DNA from: Leptasterias polaris
Taxonomy: Eukaryota > Echinodermata > Asteroidea > Forcipulatida > Asteriidae
Assembly: GCA_037783415.1 (NCBI GenBank)
Contig: JAZGTN010000064.1
Coordinates: 3,769,001 to 3,833,000 of the forward strand
Length of the DNA: 64,000 bases
Direction of reading: 5' to 3'
Made by a program: the position numbers and the translations under genes. The notes under the pieces were generated by a model. That model was not told the DNA's origin and ran no database searches. It worked only from the letters and a program-made list of their open reading frames with translations. Shown here in pieces: positions 10,131 to 21,760 of this stretch (the stretch's first letter is position 1; every line of letters starts with the position of its first letter).

Positions 10131-11947
10131 ACTAAGGTTTATTTATCAGGAAGTGATTGTTTTCCTGCAATAGACAGGGATTGCTCTTGTGTCAATGAAA
10201 GACATGAATACATGGATTTACAAATGCATGATATAAATTTCTAATATGGAATTTATTGTTTTAGGACTAGATTAGTTACCAGAACACTGCTGCTGGTTGG
10301 CACATTATTATGTCTTCAACAAATTCATGCACAGACTACCATACTGTACAGATTGTACGCAACACAACCGAACATTACAAAATGCAAACAATTTACGCAA
10401 AATGGACAGTTACATACGTATCTACATGTAGATGTGTATAGCTGATGTATGTAGCTGATGTACTACAGTACATGGGTTCATCTATCATAGACTAACAAAG
10501 GTCGGAATAATATTTTGACCATACAGTTATACAGAGCAGATAATCTACAGAAGACTCACCCAAAACAAAATTCTTAATAAAGCCATAGAAACAATAATCA
10601 ATGATCTTCTGGGAATAAGCGTGACTCTGACCACAATACTGAATATATTTTTTTTTAGATTTTTTTTTTTAATAAGAGGGAAGCCTAATCATGCATGGAA
10701 AAAGACCCTGATTTCACATCAGCCGTTTGTCGACCTGGTGACCGTACAAGCACACAGAGTACATAAGCTTATTGGAAACTGAAATTAAAGGATTCAATGA
10801 ACTGTTACTGACGTGGAGAAGGAGGTATGCTGACATCCATTACTCTGGTGCTACAACTCTCTGTTGAACCCGGCTGAGAGGGAAAAGAATGCTAGATATT
10901 TTTTGGCTTTTGGCGATGCATGCTCGGACTCCAGACAACAATTTTGCGATAAGAAATTTTTGGGGATTGGCCATATTTTAAGGGAGCAGTTAGCACGGTG
11001 AGTTATGCACGTAGCTCGACTTATCAGTCATCAGTCGGGGTTGGAACGAAATGTACAGGCATATTTCTTGGTGTAAATTTATTTGGAATACTGTCTGTGT
11101 AAGATTTAGATTTTTGAGAAAAAGAAAAAAGTGTGGACACTGCGCTTATGCTAATATGTAAGGTAGCCCACCGGGCTAGTAAATTATGTGTTTTTACATG
11201 TACTTGTCCCCAGGAAGTTTTAGTAGCCAAGATTTTAAATAGGATGTTTTATAGGAAATATGCAAATATTGGATGCACTTGAGTGCACTGTCCCAGAATA
11301 TTATCATGAGGTGAAATGGAAAAGCCAGTTATTGAGTGATAGTGTTCTGTGACAATGTAAGAACGAAATGCATTAAGGACTTTCTTTACATAAACTCAAA
11401 CTTCCTTTTTATTTGAAACTTGCTCGTAATAAACACAAAATAGACAGAAACTCATCCACCCTACACTCTGAATTTTTAATTTTTTAATTTGTAAACAATA
11501 TGGCCGACTCCATGTAGACACCAACCTTGTGACACACCTTAACGAAATGTGCGGGAAAAGATTATTTGGGAAGGACATTGCGAAGCGTTCAATAATTATT
11601 CATATTGGATGGGCGCCCATCCAAAATTAAATACTGGAGTGTCACAGCAGTAAATTAATGCATAGCAAAATAATTGATGTGTGTTCCAACAATCAAATGA
11701 CAATTTTCTCCGTGTGTGGTGGTACTTGTACTTGTACATAATATTTGTTTTTCTATAAGGGCAAGGCCATTCTTTTCCAAGGGTACATTGCAAGATTTTA
11801 TCAGCAACAAAGTTAAAACCCTGGCCAAACTTCATAAAACTATGCAGAGAGTAGTGCTTAGAACATTGTTCTTTAAATATAGCAGGCAACCAGCACTTCA
11901 GTACAAAAATACATTAAAAAACCTAAATATATTGGAAGATTTGATTG
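10131..11947. other. No gene seen
   Basis: No coding similarity was found. Short fragments only: agggcaaggccattcttttc at 11757-11776 belongs to the CAGGCCTGG repeat, and there is a poly-T/poly-A tract near 10650-10670. A segment of about 29 bp beginning attgttctttaaatatagca at 11871 recurs at 12462, on the other side of the next MITE. Confidence 0.45.
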
Positions 11948-12354
11948 TTTAAAGGCACTGGACACGTTTGGTAATTACTCAAAATATATATTGGCATAAA
12001 AACTTACTTGATAACGAGCAACGGAGAGCTGTTGATAGTAGTATAACACATTTTGAGAAATGACTCCCTCTGAAGTAACGTTGTTTTTGAGAAAGAGGTA
12101 ATTTCTCACTAAAATATTAGAATCTGAAAAAGACTTCAGGCCTGAAGCCTTTTTCAGGCATCTGAAAGCACACAAATATGTGCAACAAGGGTGTTTTTTC
12201 TTTTATTATTTTCTTGCAACTTCGATGACCAATTGAGCCCAATGACCAATTGGGCCCAAATTTTCACAGGCTTGTTACTTTATGCATATGTTGGGATACA
12301 CCAAGTGAGAATACTGGTCTTTGACAATTACCAAACGTGTCCAGTGCCTTTAAA
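11948..12354 (+). mobile_element. TTTAAAGGCACTGGACACG MITE, copy 1
   Basis: The ends are perfect inverted repeats, tttaaaggcactggacacg and cgtgtccagtgcctttaaa. The interior contains the palindromic block cttcaggcctgaagcc. An inverted second copy is at 31004-31389. No coding capacity. Confidence 0.88.
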
Positions 12355-12636
12355 TAAGCGGATTTGATTGTTTATGTTTTGCGCATGACAAATTTCCAAT
12401 GACCAATTAAATAAAACACAGATAATTTCACACAGTTCATTCCCGCATGATTGCAGAAGATTGTTCTTTAAATATAGCAGGCAACCAGTCACAAACAGTT
12501 TACATTACATGGTAATTTAGATGGTGCCCTTTTTTTTTTTTTAACTAAGCAAGCTTTTTCTTTCCGGAGCAATTTTTGAAAACTGGTTCCAGTTGCAACA
12601 GAGGAGTAGCAATTACGCCTGATGATACGTGGTTCT

Positions 12637-12780
12637 TGTAAGGGCAAGGCTGTTTTTGCCTGGGAAGGGCATCTTTATGAGGAAAATGAAAATTTGTACC
12701 AGAACAATTAATTAAGGCTGGGCACCAAGGCAAAGACAAGGGAAAAGCAAGCAATTGCCTCTGTTGCCTCCATGAAAGAA
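12637..12780. repeat. Degraded CAGGCCTGG-family fragment
   Basis: Retains agggcaaggctgtttttgcc, gggcaccaaggcaa and ttgcctctgttgcctccatg in the same order as the better copies at 9940 and 40752. Confidence 0.45.
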
Positions 12781-12782
12781 CA

Positions 12783-12975
12783 GGGCCCAATTTCCTAGAG
12801 CTGCTTAAGCACAAAAAGTAGCTAAGCACAACAAAAGTATGGTTACCAGAATAAGGTTACCAGCCAAACGGCCATGTCACAAGTACATTTTGTGACTGGT
12901 ATCCTGCTCATTTCTGCTTAGCAGACAATTGTTAAGCAATATTTTCTGCTTAAGCAGCTCTATGAAATTGGGCCC
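12783..12975. mobile_element. GGGCCCAATTTC fold-back MITE, copy 1 (193 bp)
   Basis: gggcccaatttcctagagct plus gcttaagca at the left end is the inverted match of tgcttaagcagctctatgaa plus attgggccc at the right. The internal part holds aaggttaccagccaaacggc and ttgtgactgg, shared with 14829-15025 and several fragments. Confidence 0.88.
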
Positions 12976-13820
12976 AGGCCTGGACTAGTCATAGTTGCCT
13001 CCATGAACAAGATGAATGCATTGCCCCTAATTTGTTTAGGAAAAAACATGCACAACATGACCTTTAAACAAGCAAAGTCATTCGTAAGTAGAAAGATAGA
13101 TCTGTGAGAGTGGTGAAGGAAACAAGTTCTCTGTTTAGCTGGAGATTTAATACAGGAACACGGAAATGTACAGTACATGTATACCCATGTTAGACAAGAA
13201 TGTTATTAACATTTCGTTTGGTTTCTTTTATGTGAAGATAATACTTAGTTCATGTAGCCTTTCAGTTTTACGATCTATATGTACCTCGTGAAATATTTTC
13301 ACCTGCCCAGTCAAGCACAATGTTTTAATTTCCTGAAGCCATTCAGGAGAACGTATTGTAAAAGGGGAAATATAAAATTTCAATTCTAGTTCTAGATGTC
13401 GATAAACACACGCTCGTACTGTCAACGCTGTCAAATTTCATCAAGTTCAGTGGTTTTGTTTTGAAACAAAGTCAGTATACTTTCTCATTTTGGTTGCTGC
13501 GATCGGTATAAGTAGCGATGACTTTGAGTGTCTTCAAATACAATTTACTTTACTTCTTTGACAGAATTTTAGACTGAAGTATTGTTTGTGTACACCGGCA
13601 TTTATAAAGCGTCACTATGTGTACTTAAAAAATGCAGTGCATTAGACTTGGTATAAATAATTTTTGGCACACCTTTTGAATTTGCATAAAGAGTCAGATT
13701 CTCTGATGGAGATAGAGAGTGCTTTCCAGGTTTAGGGAGCAAAATGAGAAAAGGTGCGACTTGACACAGACTTGAGTTGGCTTGACAGAGTTTTATGGAG
13801 GATTAATATCTGTGTGTATA
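12976..13820. other. No gene seen
   Basis: Unique-looking sequence. Short antisense ORFs at 12960-13178 and 13228-13434 lack recognisable similarity and splice context. Confidence 0.4.
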
Positions 13821-13824
13821 ACAG

Positions 13825-14420
13825 CTTTGGAGTCAAGTACAGGTACTGTTCAGTGGAGTATCAAGTACTGTCGAGTTTTAGGTTGGTGGAGTATATTGCT
13901 TTAGTTTGAGCACTTAGGCCATTGAGAACAAGTACAAGTGTACGAAAACTGAGTATTTGGATCCGAGTATATATAGACTCTGTACTCGGATATCAAAATA
14001 GTACAGAGTTAAGACAGCCAAGTACCAGGTACTTGGAATGCCAAGTAAGAGGAATTTATAAAGAAAAATGATGCAAAATAAGGTATAAAAACCTTTTTTT
14101 GTTTTTTGATTGAATAAACATGACTATATCAAAGAGAAATTCAATTCTACTTTTTCCATTGCTATCTTTCTTCGGATAGCAATGGCATGAACAATGACAT
14201 AGTTTAGACAACTGTACTTAAAGTCAAGTCGGAGTATATTTTCAGTCGAGTATCGATTACATGACTTCGATTACGGTTTATTTTTCAGTAGGGGTATCGA
14301 GTATGGACTTCAAGTACAAGTACTTTGCTAGCCGAGTACGGGCCGAGTACAAGTAACATCAAAACTGTACTCGAGTAGTACTTGAGTATACAGTAAGTGT
14401 ACCAAGTACGATACAGGACT
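13825..14420. repeat. AAGTAC/GTACTT-rich repeat block
   Basis: The words caagtac, gagtac, agtactt and actcgagtag recur in both orientations, densest at 13835-14040 and 14210-14410. Similar but imperfect inverted ends (agctttggagtcaagtac; gtaccaagtacgatacagga) suggest a decayed TIR element with internal motif amplification. Confidence 0.5.
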
Positions 14421-14828
14421 GCTTTATAACCAGCGAGCATTGAGCATTCGGATTGAAATTCAGATTTTGTTTTTTTGATGTTTGACCATTGTGTTACTTT
14501 ATTTGTTAAAGGGACCATGAGAATAGCCAGTGTTAAAAAAGTTTCAACTTTTTTGAAGTAGTGGGTGGCTGGGTCAAAGGACATGTAGCATGTAAATAAA
14601 AAACAAGATAAATTACTCCGAGTTCAATTATGCTGGTAGTAGACAGTGATCTAAACTACCAGCTTCATAATTTGAGGCATCACTTTGTCTTTCAGTAAGT
14701 AGGATAGGCCCTATTTGTAAATGTTGAATAGTACAAATGTATGTCAATAATATTTTTTAAAGATTGGTTCTGACTATAGCCCCTTAGCAATAAGCAAAAT
14801 AATAATGGGGTACCCCAGTTGTGTATCT

Positions 14829-15025
14829 GGGCCCAATTTCATAGAGCTGCTTTTAAAAGCATAAATTATTGCTTAACAAGTGTCTGCTAAGCAGAAATGA
14901 GCAGGGTACCAGTCACAAACTGTACATGTGACATGGTAGTTTGGCTGGTAACCTTAATCTGGCAAGCAAAATTTTGTTGAGCTTAGCTACTTGTTGTGCT
15001 TAAGCAGCTCTATGAAATTGGGCCC
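14829..15025. mobile_element. GGGCCCAATTTC fold-back MITE, copy 2 (197 bp)
   Basis: Ends gggcccaatttcatagagct and agctctatgaaattgggccc are perfect 20-bp inverted repeats. The interior matches copy 1. A decayed relative follows at 15180-15352 (ggcattttagctggtaacca, ccatgaaatcgagccca). Confidence 0.9.
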
Positions 15026-15179
15026 AGCTGGTCTTGGCCTTGATCCTCTTTTAAAATCTTCCCATTAGACTTTAAGATTTTTCAGATGGGAGTGCCCTTT
15101 GCATAGATCTAGTACGTGTTAAAATACATTTCCTGCATGTATTTGTTACACACATTGAAACGTTTCAGATTTATCAGTG

Positions 15180-15352
15180 TTTGAGCTTAGTCACTTTTTA
15201 TGCTTCAAAGTCAAATCTTTTGCTTAAAGTGCATCTGCTAATCAAATAACAACAACACGGGAGGCAACCAGTCGTTTCCTGTTTCAATTACATGGCATTT
15301 TAGCTGGTAACCAGAGTTTGCCAAGCAAATTTCTCCATGAAATCGAGCCCAG
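15180..15352. repeat. Decayed GGGCCCAATTTC MITE fragment
   Basis: Keeps ttagctggtaaccagagttt, gccaagcaaatttctccatg and aaatcgagccca of the family's right half. The left terminus is lost. Confidence 0.55.
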
Positions 15353-15886
15353 GTGATAATGTGTAGCCGTCTGGTTCAGGAACGATCCCCGTGCCTTTGC
15401 GTCAGTGGAGAGGAACTTATTGTTTATCTCGAGTGCGTATGCAATTTGATGAATTTGTCTAAAATTACCTGTTGCCGGGGTGATGGGCAGGATGTGTTTT
15501 TCCAAGTAGATGGGGCTCCGTGTGAACGGTACATGTACGTGTAATGTTTGGATTGAACTTGTACATGAGAAGATGTCATGCTACCCTGCGGCATTCAGCT
15601 AATAATGTATTTTGGTTCACACTGTTAGTTTAGTTCTTAACCAGTCAGTTATTTGATGTGAATGTAAAACGTAAATAATTTGCAGGACGTTTTGAAATTT
15701 TTTCTTCAAGACTTTTATGATGCAGCCACAATCATACACCATGAACTCAAGAACACTGTATATATTTTTATAAGTTACATACGTACATAAACGCAAATGC
15801 ATACTAACAAATGGCCTATCCAAGATGATTGGGAATTTGTACTGTTGTTGACTCAGACATATGACAGGAAACTTTGTCTTCTTTTA

Positions 15887-16236
15887 TAATAATAATAATA
15901 ACTAGTTCTTATATAGCGCATTTCACAATAACGGTATCAATGCGCTTTACATTAGTGCCCTGGTCATTGGGCCAATAACATTCCTTTAATCTTTCTCAGC
16001 TCCCTGGGGAGTATACAGCCCGGGCTGCCGTGATGGCGCTCCGAAGGCTTTTTCAAACACAATATCAACCTCTACCCTTGCAGGTACCCATTTATACCCC
16101 TGGGTGAAGAGAAGCAATTATAGCAAAGTGTCTTGCTCAAGGACACAAGCGTCATGACCGGGACTCGAACCCACACCCTGATGACTAAACCACCAGAACT
16201 TGAATCCGATGCTCTTAACCACTCGGCCATGACACC
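15887..16236 (-). mobile_element. tRNA-derived SINE (family 2, tail A), full length
   Basis: Read on the - strand: a tRNA-like head with ggtgtcatggccgagtggtt, gtgggttcgagtcccggtca and a long variable arm, resembling tRNA-Leu/Ser. The body follows with cttctcttcacccaggggta and ggcccaatgaccagggcact, then aatgcgctatataagaacta and an ATT-repeat tail at the + strand start. Partial copies lie at 32345-32549 and, interrupted, at 53826-54003 plus 54670-54838. Related heads with another tail are at 21122, 33205 and 58190. Confidence 0.85.
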
Positions 16237-16490
16237 CTGTCATGTTACTTCTGTCAGCTGTAGGCATGTCCAAAAGGTCTTGATTGTAACCTTTGCTCCA
16301 TGTCATGATGAATAAATGCTGATTACGTTCTACCAAATGGAATGAGATTATTTTGCCCTTTCAATCTCGGTTTCAACTTTCATTACATTACATTAACTTG
16401 AAAAAATTGCTGAACAGTGATATGACTTTAATTTTAACTGGCCCTTATTCTATACTTAGTCCTTGCCTTTTTAAATGGTCTAGCATGCAA

Positions 16491-17198
16491 TAGACAGTGC
16501 AAGTCTCGCGCGTAATCGAACTTCCGGGACCATAGTGGTCCCAACCATATGGAGTTTTACGTGGGCGAGATTTTGTTTCGTCAATTATTTTAGTTTAACG
16601 TAGGTTATGACCTAGAAAAGTATACATGTTGTTGGGAATGTAATACTAAGTGATAACAACATATGAAAGTAAAACCAATTCAACAATATAACGAAGAAAA
16701 CCCAAGAATTAAACTTGACCTCAGCTTCCGGTTATTGCAAAAAATTAAGAATTTTGTGCTCGCCTCCGATCATAAAATTTACGTAAACGCTTGTTTTGGA
16801 TGCGCAATTATAATCGCCAGATGCTGTAATTGCAAAGCAAACCCTTTCATTGCAGTCTATGGTTGTTGAGGCATCAGCATCCTCTTTAAACTGCGATACG
16901 GGTCCATTTAAGACCCGTTTGACCTTCACGCGAATCCGCGTGAGGGGTTTCTAAAAAGTTAACATCAAATAGGCATCCTTGTCCCAGAGTTTTAATTTTA
17001 TTTTCAATAATAATATACACACTATTGTGATTGTTTTTTCAAAAGCTAAAACTTTTCATAAAATTGTAATGATTTATTTTTGTTCTTCAGATTTTGTCAT
17101 GAGATATAATTTAAAACAAAGATTTAATTTCAGAAATAAACATGTTCTTCGTTTGACGTGTTTTCTCGTTCGGATACGCGCGAGACTTGCACAGTCTA
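16491..17198 (+). mobile_element. TAGACTGTGCAAG MITE, copy B
   Basis: Nearly the same as copy A at 9209-9894 along its whole length, including ccgggaccatagtggtccca just inside the left end and cggatacgcgcgagacttgc at the right. One end reads tagacagtgcaag instead of tagactgtgcaag. Confidence 0.9.
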
Positions 17199-17202
17199 TT
17201 TG

Positions 17203-17255
17203 AGATGATTACTTATTCAGCCGGTCATAGATGATTACTTATTCAGCCGGTCATA
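17203..17255 (+). repeat. Two tandem copies of a 26-bp unit
   Basis: atgattacttattcagccgg plus tcatag is repeated twice head to tail between MITE copy B and the next repeat. Confidence 0.85.
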
Positions 17256-17697
17256 GGTTGGGTTTTTTTCAAAGAAATGCAAATATATGTAAGTTATCAA
17301 GAAAGAGACAAAAAAAGTCACAATCATATAATTATTGCAGCAAAAAACTGTCACGTTATTTGCATCAAGAGAGTTGAATCCATTCACGTTTAGTTTGGTG
17401 ACAGCGGGTGCCGATGGTATCTCTGACTGCAGCGTTTGCGAACGGACAACACAGAAATTTGGATTTTCAGTCAACCCTCAGAAATCTGAGAAACGTTTCA
17501 TTCATGGATCAACTTTCTCAGATTTAAAAGTTTCTGGGTGAAAAAAATTATCCAATCCATTTTACTTTGAAGGGAATTTCCTCTCAAAATAGTTTTTAAT
17601 ACATGTATACTACAGCTGCAATGCTTCTTACCAAGTAAGTTTTTATAGCCATAACTCGAATTTACCAATCAATGACTCTACCTTTAATGTGTAATTT
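17253..17697 (-). mobile_element. AGGTAGGGTCATAGATTGG MITE family, diverged copy
   Basis: Ends in ttaccaatcaatgactctac plus cttta at right, matching family ends at 24085-24105 and 49995-50014. The interior keeps gttgaatccattcacgttta, gcgtttgcgaacggaca and ctcagaaatctgagaaacg. The left end is worn (taggttgggtttttt). Confidence 0.65.
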
Positions 17698-18525
17698 TTG
17701 CAAAGCCAAGCATCGGTGACCCATGCTCCTTCTAACCAGAGATGGCAATTTGCGTTTATAAACGGATAATAAATGGATTCATTTGGCCAACCGATGCGTA
17801 TCTGTCCACTGACTGGTGCCTAAGCCTATGGCTGTATATCTTGAGTCATTTGTCTCTGTAAGCTGTTAACTTGTGCTGAACAGAATGATGTATCACCCTT
17901 CCTCCCTGCAATATCCAATGATTGATTTGTGTTATCTGGACGCAGTTTAATTCACCAAACTGCTATCTGTTAGTGTAACACCAAACTGCTATCTGTTAGT
18001 GTAATTAAGACACAATTTGATGTTTACAGTACAAGTTTCCTTCACAGTGCAGTGTACACAAGTTAAATGTAGGGTTATCAATTGATTTATGGGCAAAATT
18101 ATCAAGAAAGATACAAAACAAGCTGCCTGTAAAATTTCAGCTGATCAGTGTCTACTTATTATTTATTGGTATAACACATGTTGTGAGCTATCCTTTATTT
18201 TGCCATGTTTAGACCATGTGACCTGTGACCTGTGACATCACATGTTTACAAAAGAGCCACAGAGCCTGGACTTCCTGCAGGCACAGTTTGTACACAGCTC
18301 AATGGAAGAAAACAACAAATCTTATGTTTTACGGAGATTGCACTGTCTGATTTTTCTCAACTTTTGATATGAAGAAAGGGGGCGTCTCAAAAGCTGTACA
18401 TGTACAGCTGTTTACTCAACAGAGTTGAAAGATATTTATCAGACTTAAAGTCAACATTTGAACTCCATCTTTGTTAAATTGTTGCGGTACCTAATGCTAA
18501 GGATTCGAACTGCCTCCAGCCATTG
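17698..18525. other. No gene seen; small repeats
   Basis: A tandem pair of caccaaactgctatctgtta (plus gtgtaa) lies at about 17951-18002. A truncated AGGTAGGGTCATAG fragment (gatttatgggcaaaattatc, aagaaagataca) is at 18063-18175. Nothing else is recognised. Confidence 0.5.
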
Positions 18526-18665
18526 GGCTATCTCAGTGGTCTAGTGGTAAGGCATCTGCTCTAGCAATGCAAAGTTTGTGGGTTCGAATCCCACTTGAGT
18601 GATTCCCCTGTGGATTTTTTTCACAGAACTCGGGGAAGTACTGAGTATACAGTGCTTAATGCACA
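18526..18665 (+). mobile_element. tRNA-derived SINE (family 1), + strand
   Basis: ctcagtggtctagtggtaag followed by gtgggttcgaatcccacttg gives the A- and B-box pair, then a tail with ctgtggatttttttcacaga. It shares head and tail start with the - strand copy at 6376-6512. The 5' arm is not paired with a 3' acceptor end, so it is not scored as a tRNA. Confidence 0.75.
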
Positions 18666-20040
18666 TTGTGTAAGGGTAAAATACCCTAATTATTAAAAAA
18701 ACTTATTAAAGATAATTATTCAATTGAAAAATGCAAGACCGCCGGACTTGTCTGGTCCTGAGTTTACTGGCCAATGCTAAAGTCATTGGCCTTTTTTGGT
18801 CTGTGATCGAGTGTTAATTTTGAGCCCTCATTAAGCTTGGTATAAATATAAAGTATTATTTTCACTATACATGTAGGATGTAGGGTATAGATGCTTCACA
18901 GTGTCATTTCCTAAATAATCATTCCCGCCCACCATCCCAATAAGGTCGTGTCATGGGGGACAAGATTGTTGTCTAGATGTTTAGAAGTTTTTTAAAGAAA
19001 TTTCAGAGTGTGGGTTGGATGAGTTTCAGTTTTTTTGTTAGTTGTGATTTTTTTTCTTCAAATGACAAGGATCTGTGTGTGAATTAATACGTGTAAAACA
19101 TTCAACACAATGTAATCACTCAGTGAAATCTGGCTTTATTTATACTGGGCTTAGCCTCATGAAATCATGATTTCACCTCATGACCATATTCAGCGACAAT
19201 GTACTCACATTCATCCAATATTTGTATATTAAATTTGTGAACATGCTGGCAGTACGGCAAAATATTGGATGACTCGTGACATGTGTTCCACCTACTAAAC
19301 GACAAGGATCTGTGTGTGCAGTATATAAAAAAAAATGACTCTTTGATCTATACTTCTCTACTAGTACTATAGAGGACACTGTTCCCTGAAGCTCCTCGAA
19401 ACCTACATGTAAACTCAAGGGAAGTATTTAAAGGCTGGAATGCCATTATTAAAAATACTAGGAACCTCCCAAAATTTGGATCATTGCTTCTGACCCGTCA
19501 GTATTGACTCTCACCCCTGAAGTTGTAAAGTAAAAAGACTACACACTTTATGGATTGGTATGTAATTAAACATGTTGTATGCTGTTGTAATGTTTGACAG
19601 ACCTGGCGAGACAGAAAACCTGATCCGATTCTAATTTCATTCAGATTCTTGTCACGCATTTCAGACCAAGGCACTCGGGCATGCAATGCCAAGCTTTGAT
19701 TTAACATGCTGTTGACATTTAAGTTCTTGGGATATTGCTATACAGGAATTCCATAATTGTGACAGGTCCCATATACTTACATGTACATGTCAGTAGCTGT
19801 CAAACTGTAACATCTTCAAAACCTTCTAGGGTGGGTACATTTTGGTCATTGCACAAAAATGATGATTATTTGTATTTAAAAAAAGAGCCGAGTTTAATCT
19901 GCTCTAACTTGAATCACGTCCATCCTTATGTCAGATGTTTGCAATTAATAATAATAACGACATTATTAATACATTTTATTTGGGAAAAAAATCCACATAA
20001 ATATGTGCAAAAATTAAAAACTTACATAAAAAAATAGTGG
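18666..20040. other. No gene seen
   Basis: Non-coding, AT-rich. gacaaggatctgtgtgtg occurs twice (about 19067 and 19303), and a related gacaaggatcaacttgggtg is at 59913, suggesting an uncharacterised dispersed repeat. ORFs here are short and without similarity. Confidence 0.4.
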
Positions 20041-21085
20041 GATGCCCAGAAAAGCAATGTCAGTTAGTAGCACATGAAAATCTTGCTAACGAGAAACAGA
20101 TTACCAGCCAATGGTAGTGATCAAGGGCGTCGATGGGTGGGGGACGGGGGGGACATGTCCCCCCCACTTTTTAGACTGGGGGGGACAGCATATCAGATGT
20201 CCCCCCCACTTTTTGATTGACTGTTCATTAGAAATATGCAAAAAAATATTAAAATATACACCATTTTCTTGATTTAATATTTCATTACAATTTTTGTTCA
20301 AATAAAAGAATAGCGAACAAACGGTGAAATGTTTTCTTCATTTTCATCTTTTTTTCTGATGGACTACGCGCAGAATGGTATTTTGGGCCTATTTCCGTTT
20401 CTATAATACAGACAATAGACGAAAAGTTTCGTCCAAGACATCCCGCTAACATACCTTGTTAGCATTCAAAGCGTCGTAATTGTGTATGCTATAATGTACG
20501 GTACACGATCCCTCCACAAAGGAAGTCTGTGTGTGCGTGCAAGTGCAAATGTGTTACATTTTGTTACAATTGCACAACACACAAAATATAGTAAAATCCA
20601 TTAAAATAAATAGGAGCAGTTTGTTCAGTGTTATTATTTTTTATTCTAAAAACAAGATATAGGCCTAGGCCTAAATTAAAATAAAAGAAAAACGAAAGAA
20701 GAAACAAAAATATCAACAACTCTCTCAATTTTACTGAAGAAATTGTCGCAATGTGGTTTCAATTAAAAAGGATTGCGAATATGATGTTTGTATTTGTTAG
20801 AATCTCGGTTTTACATAAGGGAAACCCAGGCCCAAACCCCATTTCGGATGATGTTATTGTTAAATATCACCCCCTGTAACTTGCCTCCTGGTCAAACAAA
20901 AAATAGGGAATAAGTGTAACACAGAAATTAAATGTACAAGTAATGGTGTGGGGTGCAAATAATGTAAGATGTATTTTTTCAAGACTTGCTCGCCCGTTCC
21001 CCCTACTTTTCAGTAGCGATCGACGCCCTTATTTGCTTGTGACTGGTTCCCTGCCAACTTATGCTAAGCATCCTGAGGACAATTT
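20041..21085. mobile_element. GGGCCCAATTTC-type MITE interrupted by a ~908-bp TIR element
   Basis: The left piece (agattaccagccaatggtag, before 20122) and right piece (ttgtgactggttccctgcc and atgctaagca, after 21031) are adjoining parts of the GGGCCCAATTTC family as seen at 12783 and 14829. The element at 20123-21030 lies exactly between them, so it inserted later. Confidence 0.6.
20123..21030. mobile_element. AAGGGCGTCGAT TIR element (~908 bp)
   Basis: aagggcgtcgatgggtgg at left is the inverted match of gcgatcgacgccctt at right. Just inside the left end two copies of tgtcccccccactttt flank agactgggggggaca, a G/C-run subterminal repeat. No ORF of interest. Superfamily not assigned. Confidence 0.7.
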
Positions 21086-21121
21086 GAGCATGCTAGTCGA
21101 ACTGTTGATATCAAAATGAAA

Positions 21122-21320
21122 TGTCATGGCGTGGCCGAGCAGTCAAGCAGACTGGATTCGAACTCTGGTGTGTCTTATCAGCAGATTGTGGGTTCGAGTC
21201 CTGGTCTTGACACTGGTGTCCTTAAGTAAGACACTGAACAAGTATTGCTTTGTCCTTCGGATGGGATGCATACAGTAAAGCCGTAGGTCCTGTGTGTTGT
21301 GTAATATGTGCGTTAAGTAT
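21122..21320 (+). mobile_element. tRNA-derived SINE (family 2 head, tail B)
   Basis: gcgtggccgagcagtcaagc and gtgggttcgagtcctggtct form the Leu/Ser-like head. The tail reads ccttcggatgggatgcatac and taaagccgtaggtcc, unlike tail A at 15887. The same tail is seen inverted at 58190-58365. Confidence 0.75.
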
Positions 21321-21515
21321 TTATTGCTAAGAAAAGGGGGTTTTATTATCCCGGTGTTCCTGGCATGGTAGGCTGCCTTAAGTTTGTGCCGCAGCACCTT
21401 ATGTTAATGGTACTACATGTACATGTACACAATGCATGTAAATTGATCTTATATAATTTTGAAACATACATGTAGGTCTGCATATTACCTTACAAAATAA
21501 AATAAATAAAAAATA

Positions 21516-21566
21516 ATGAGTGCTTTGGGACACCCTTCAGGTTTGGAAAGCGCTATATATCTAGGA
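21516..21566 (+). repeat. Retroelement tail ending in GCGCTATAT
   Basis: gtgctttgggacacccttca and ggaaagcgctatatatctag are typical of SINE/LINE 3' tails, also seen at 25870-25935 and 50930-50965. It probably closes the SINE beginning at 21122 or a separate LINE fragment. Confidence 0.45.
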
Positions 21567-21760
21567 TAAACCACGAGGGAAACTGACTGGGTACGTGGGT
21601 ATGGGTTTGATCAAAGAAAAATTTACTGTAGCATGACTTGAACCTGCGACCTGTGAATAATCGTGCCAGTGCTCTACATGTATCAACTCAGCTATCTAAC
21701 CCGAATATTGGCGGTCTCCCTATTTTGTCGATATCTCTGTTCGTGGGGCCAGTCAGAAGC
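21567..21760 (-). mobile_element. tRNA-derived SINE (family 3) fragment
   Basis: aaaccacgagggaaactgac plus tgggt forms the tail. On the - strand gatagctgagttgatacatg and cgcaggttcaagtcatgcta give a tRNA-like head. A decayed copy is at 43255-43400 (aaccacaaggaaaaccgact), and another tail is at 21880-21920. Confidence 0.6.

Noticed and set aside
16663..16869. Conserved short ORF shared by 9383-9631 and 16663-16869
   Set aside because: Similarity is explained by both being copies of the same MITE; the frame breaks at different places and inverted copies do not keep it.
6430..18605. tRNA genes at 6430-6510 and 18530-18605
   Set aside because: A- and B-boxes are present, but acceptor stems do not pair and SINE tails follow.
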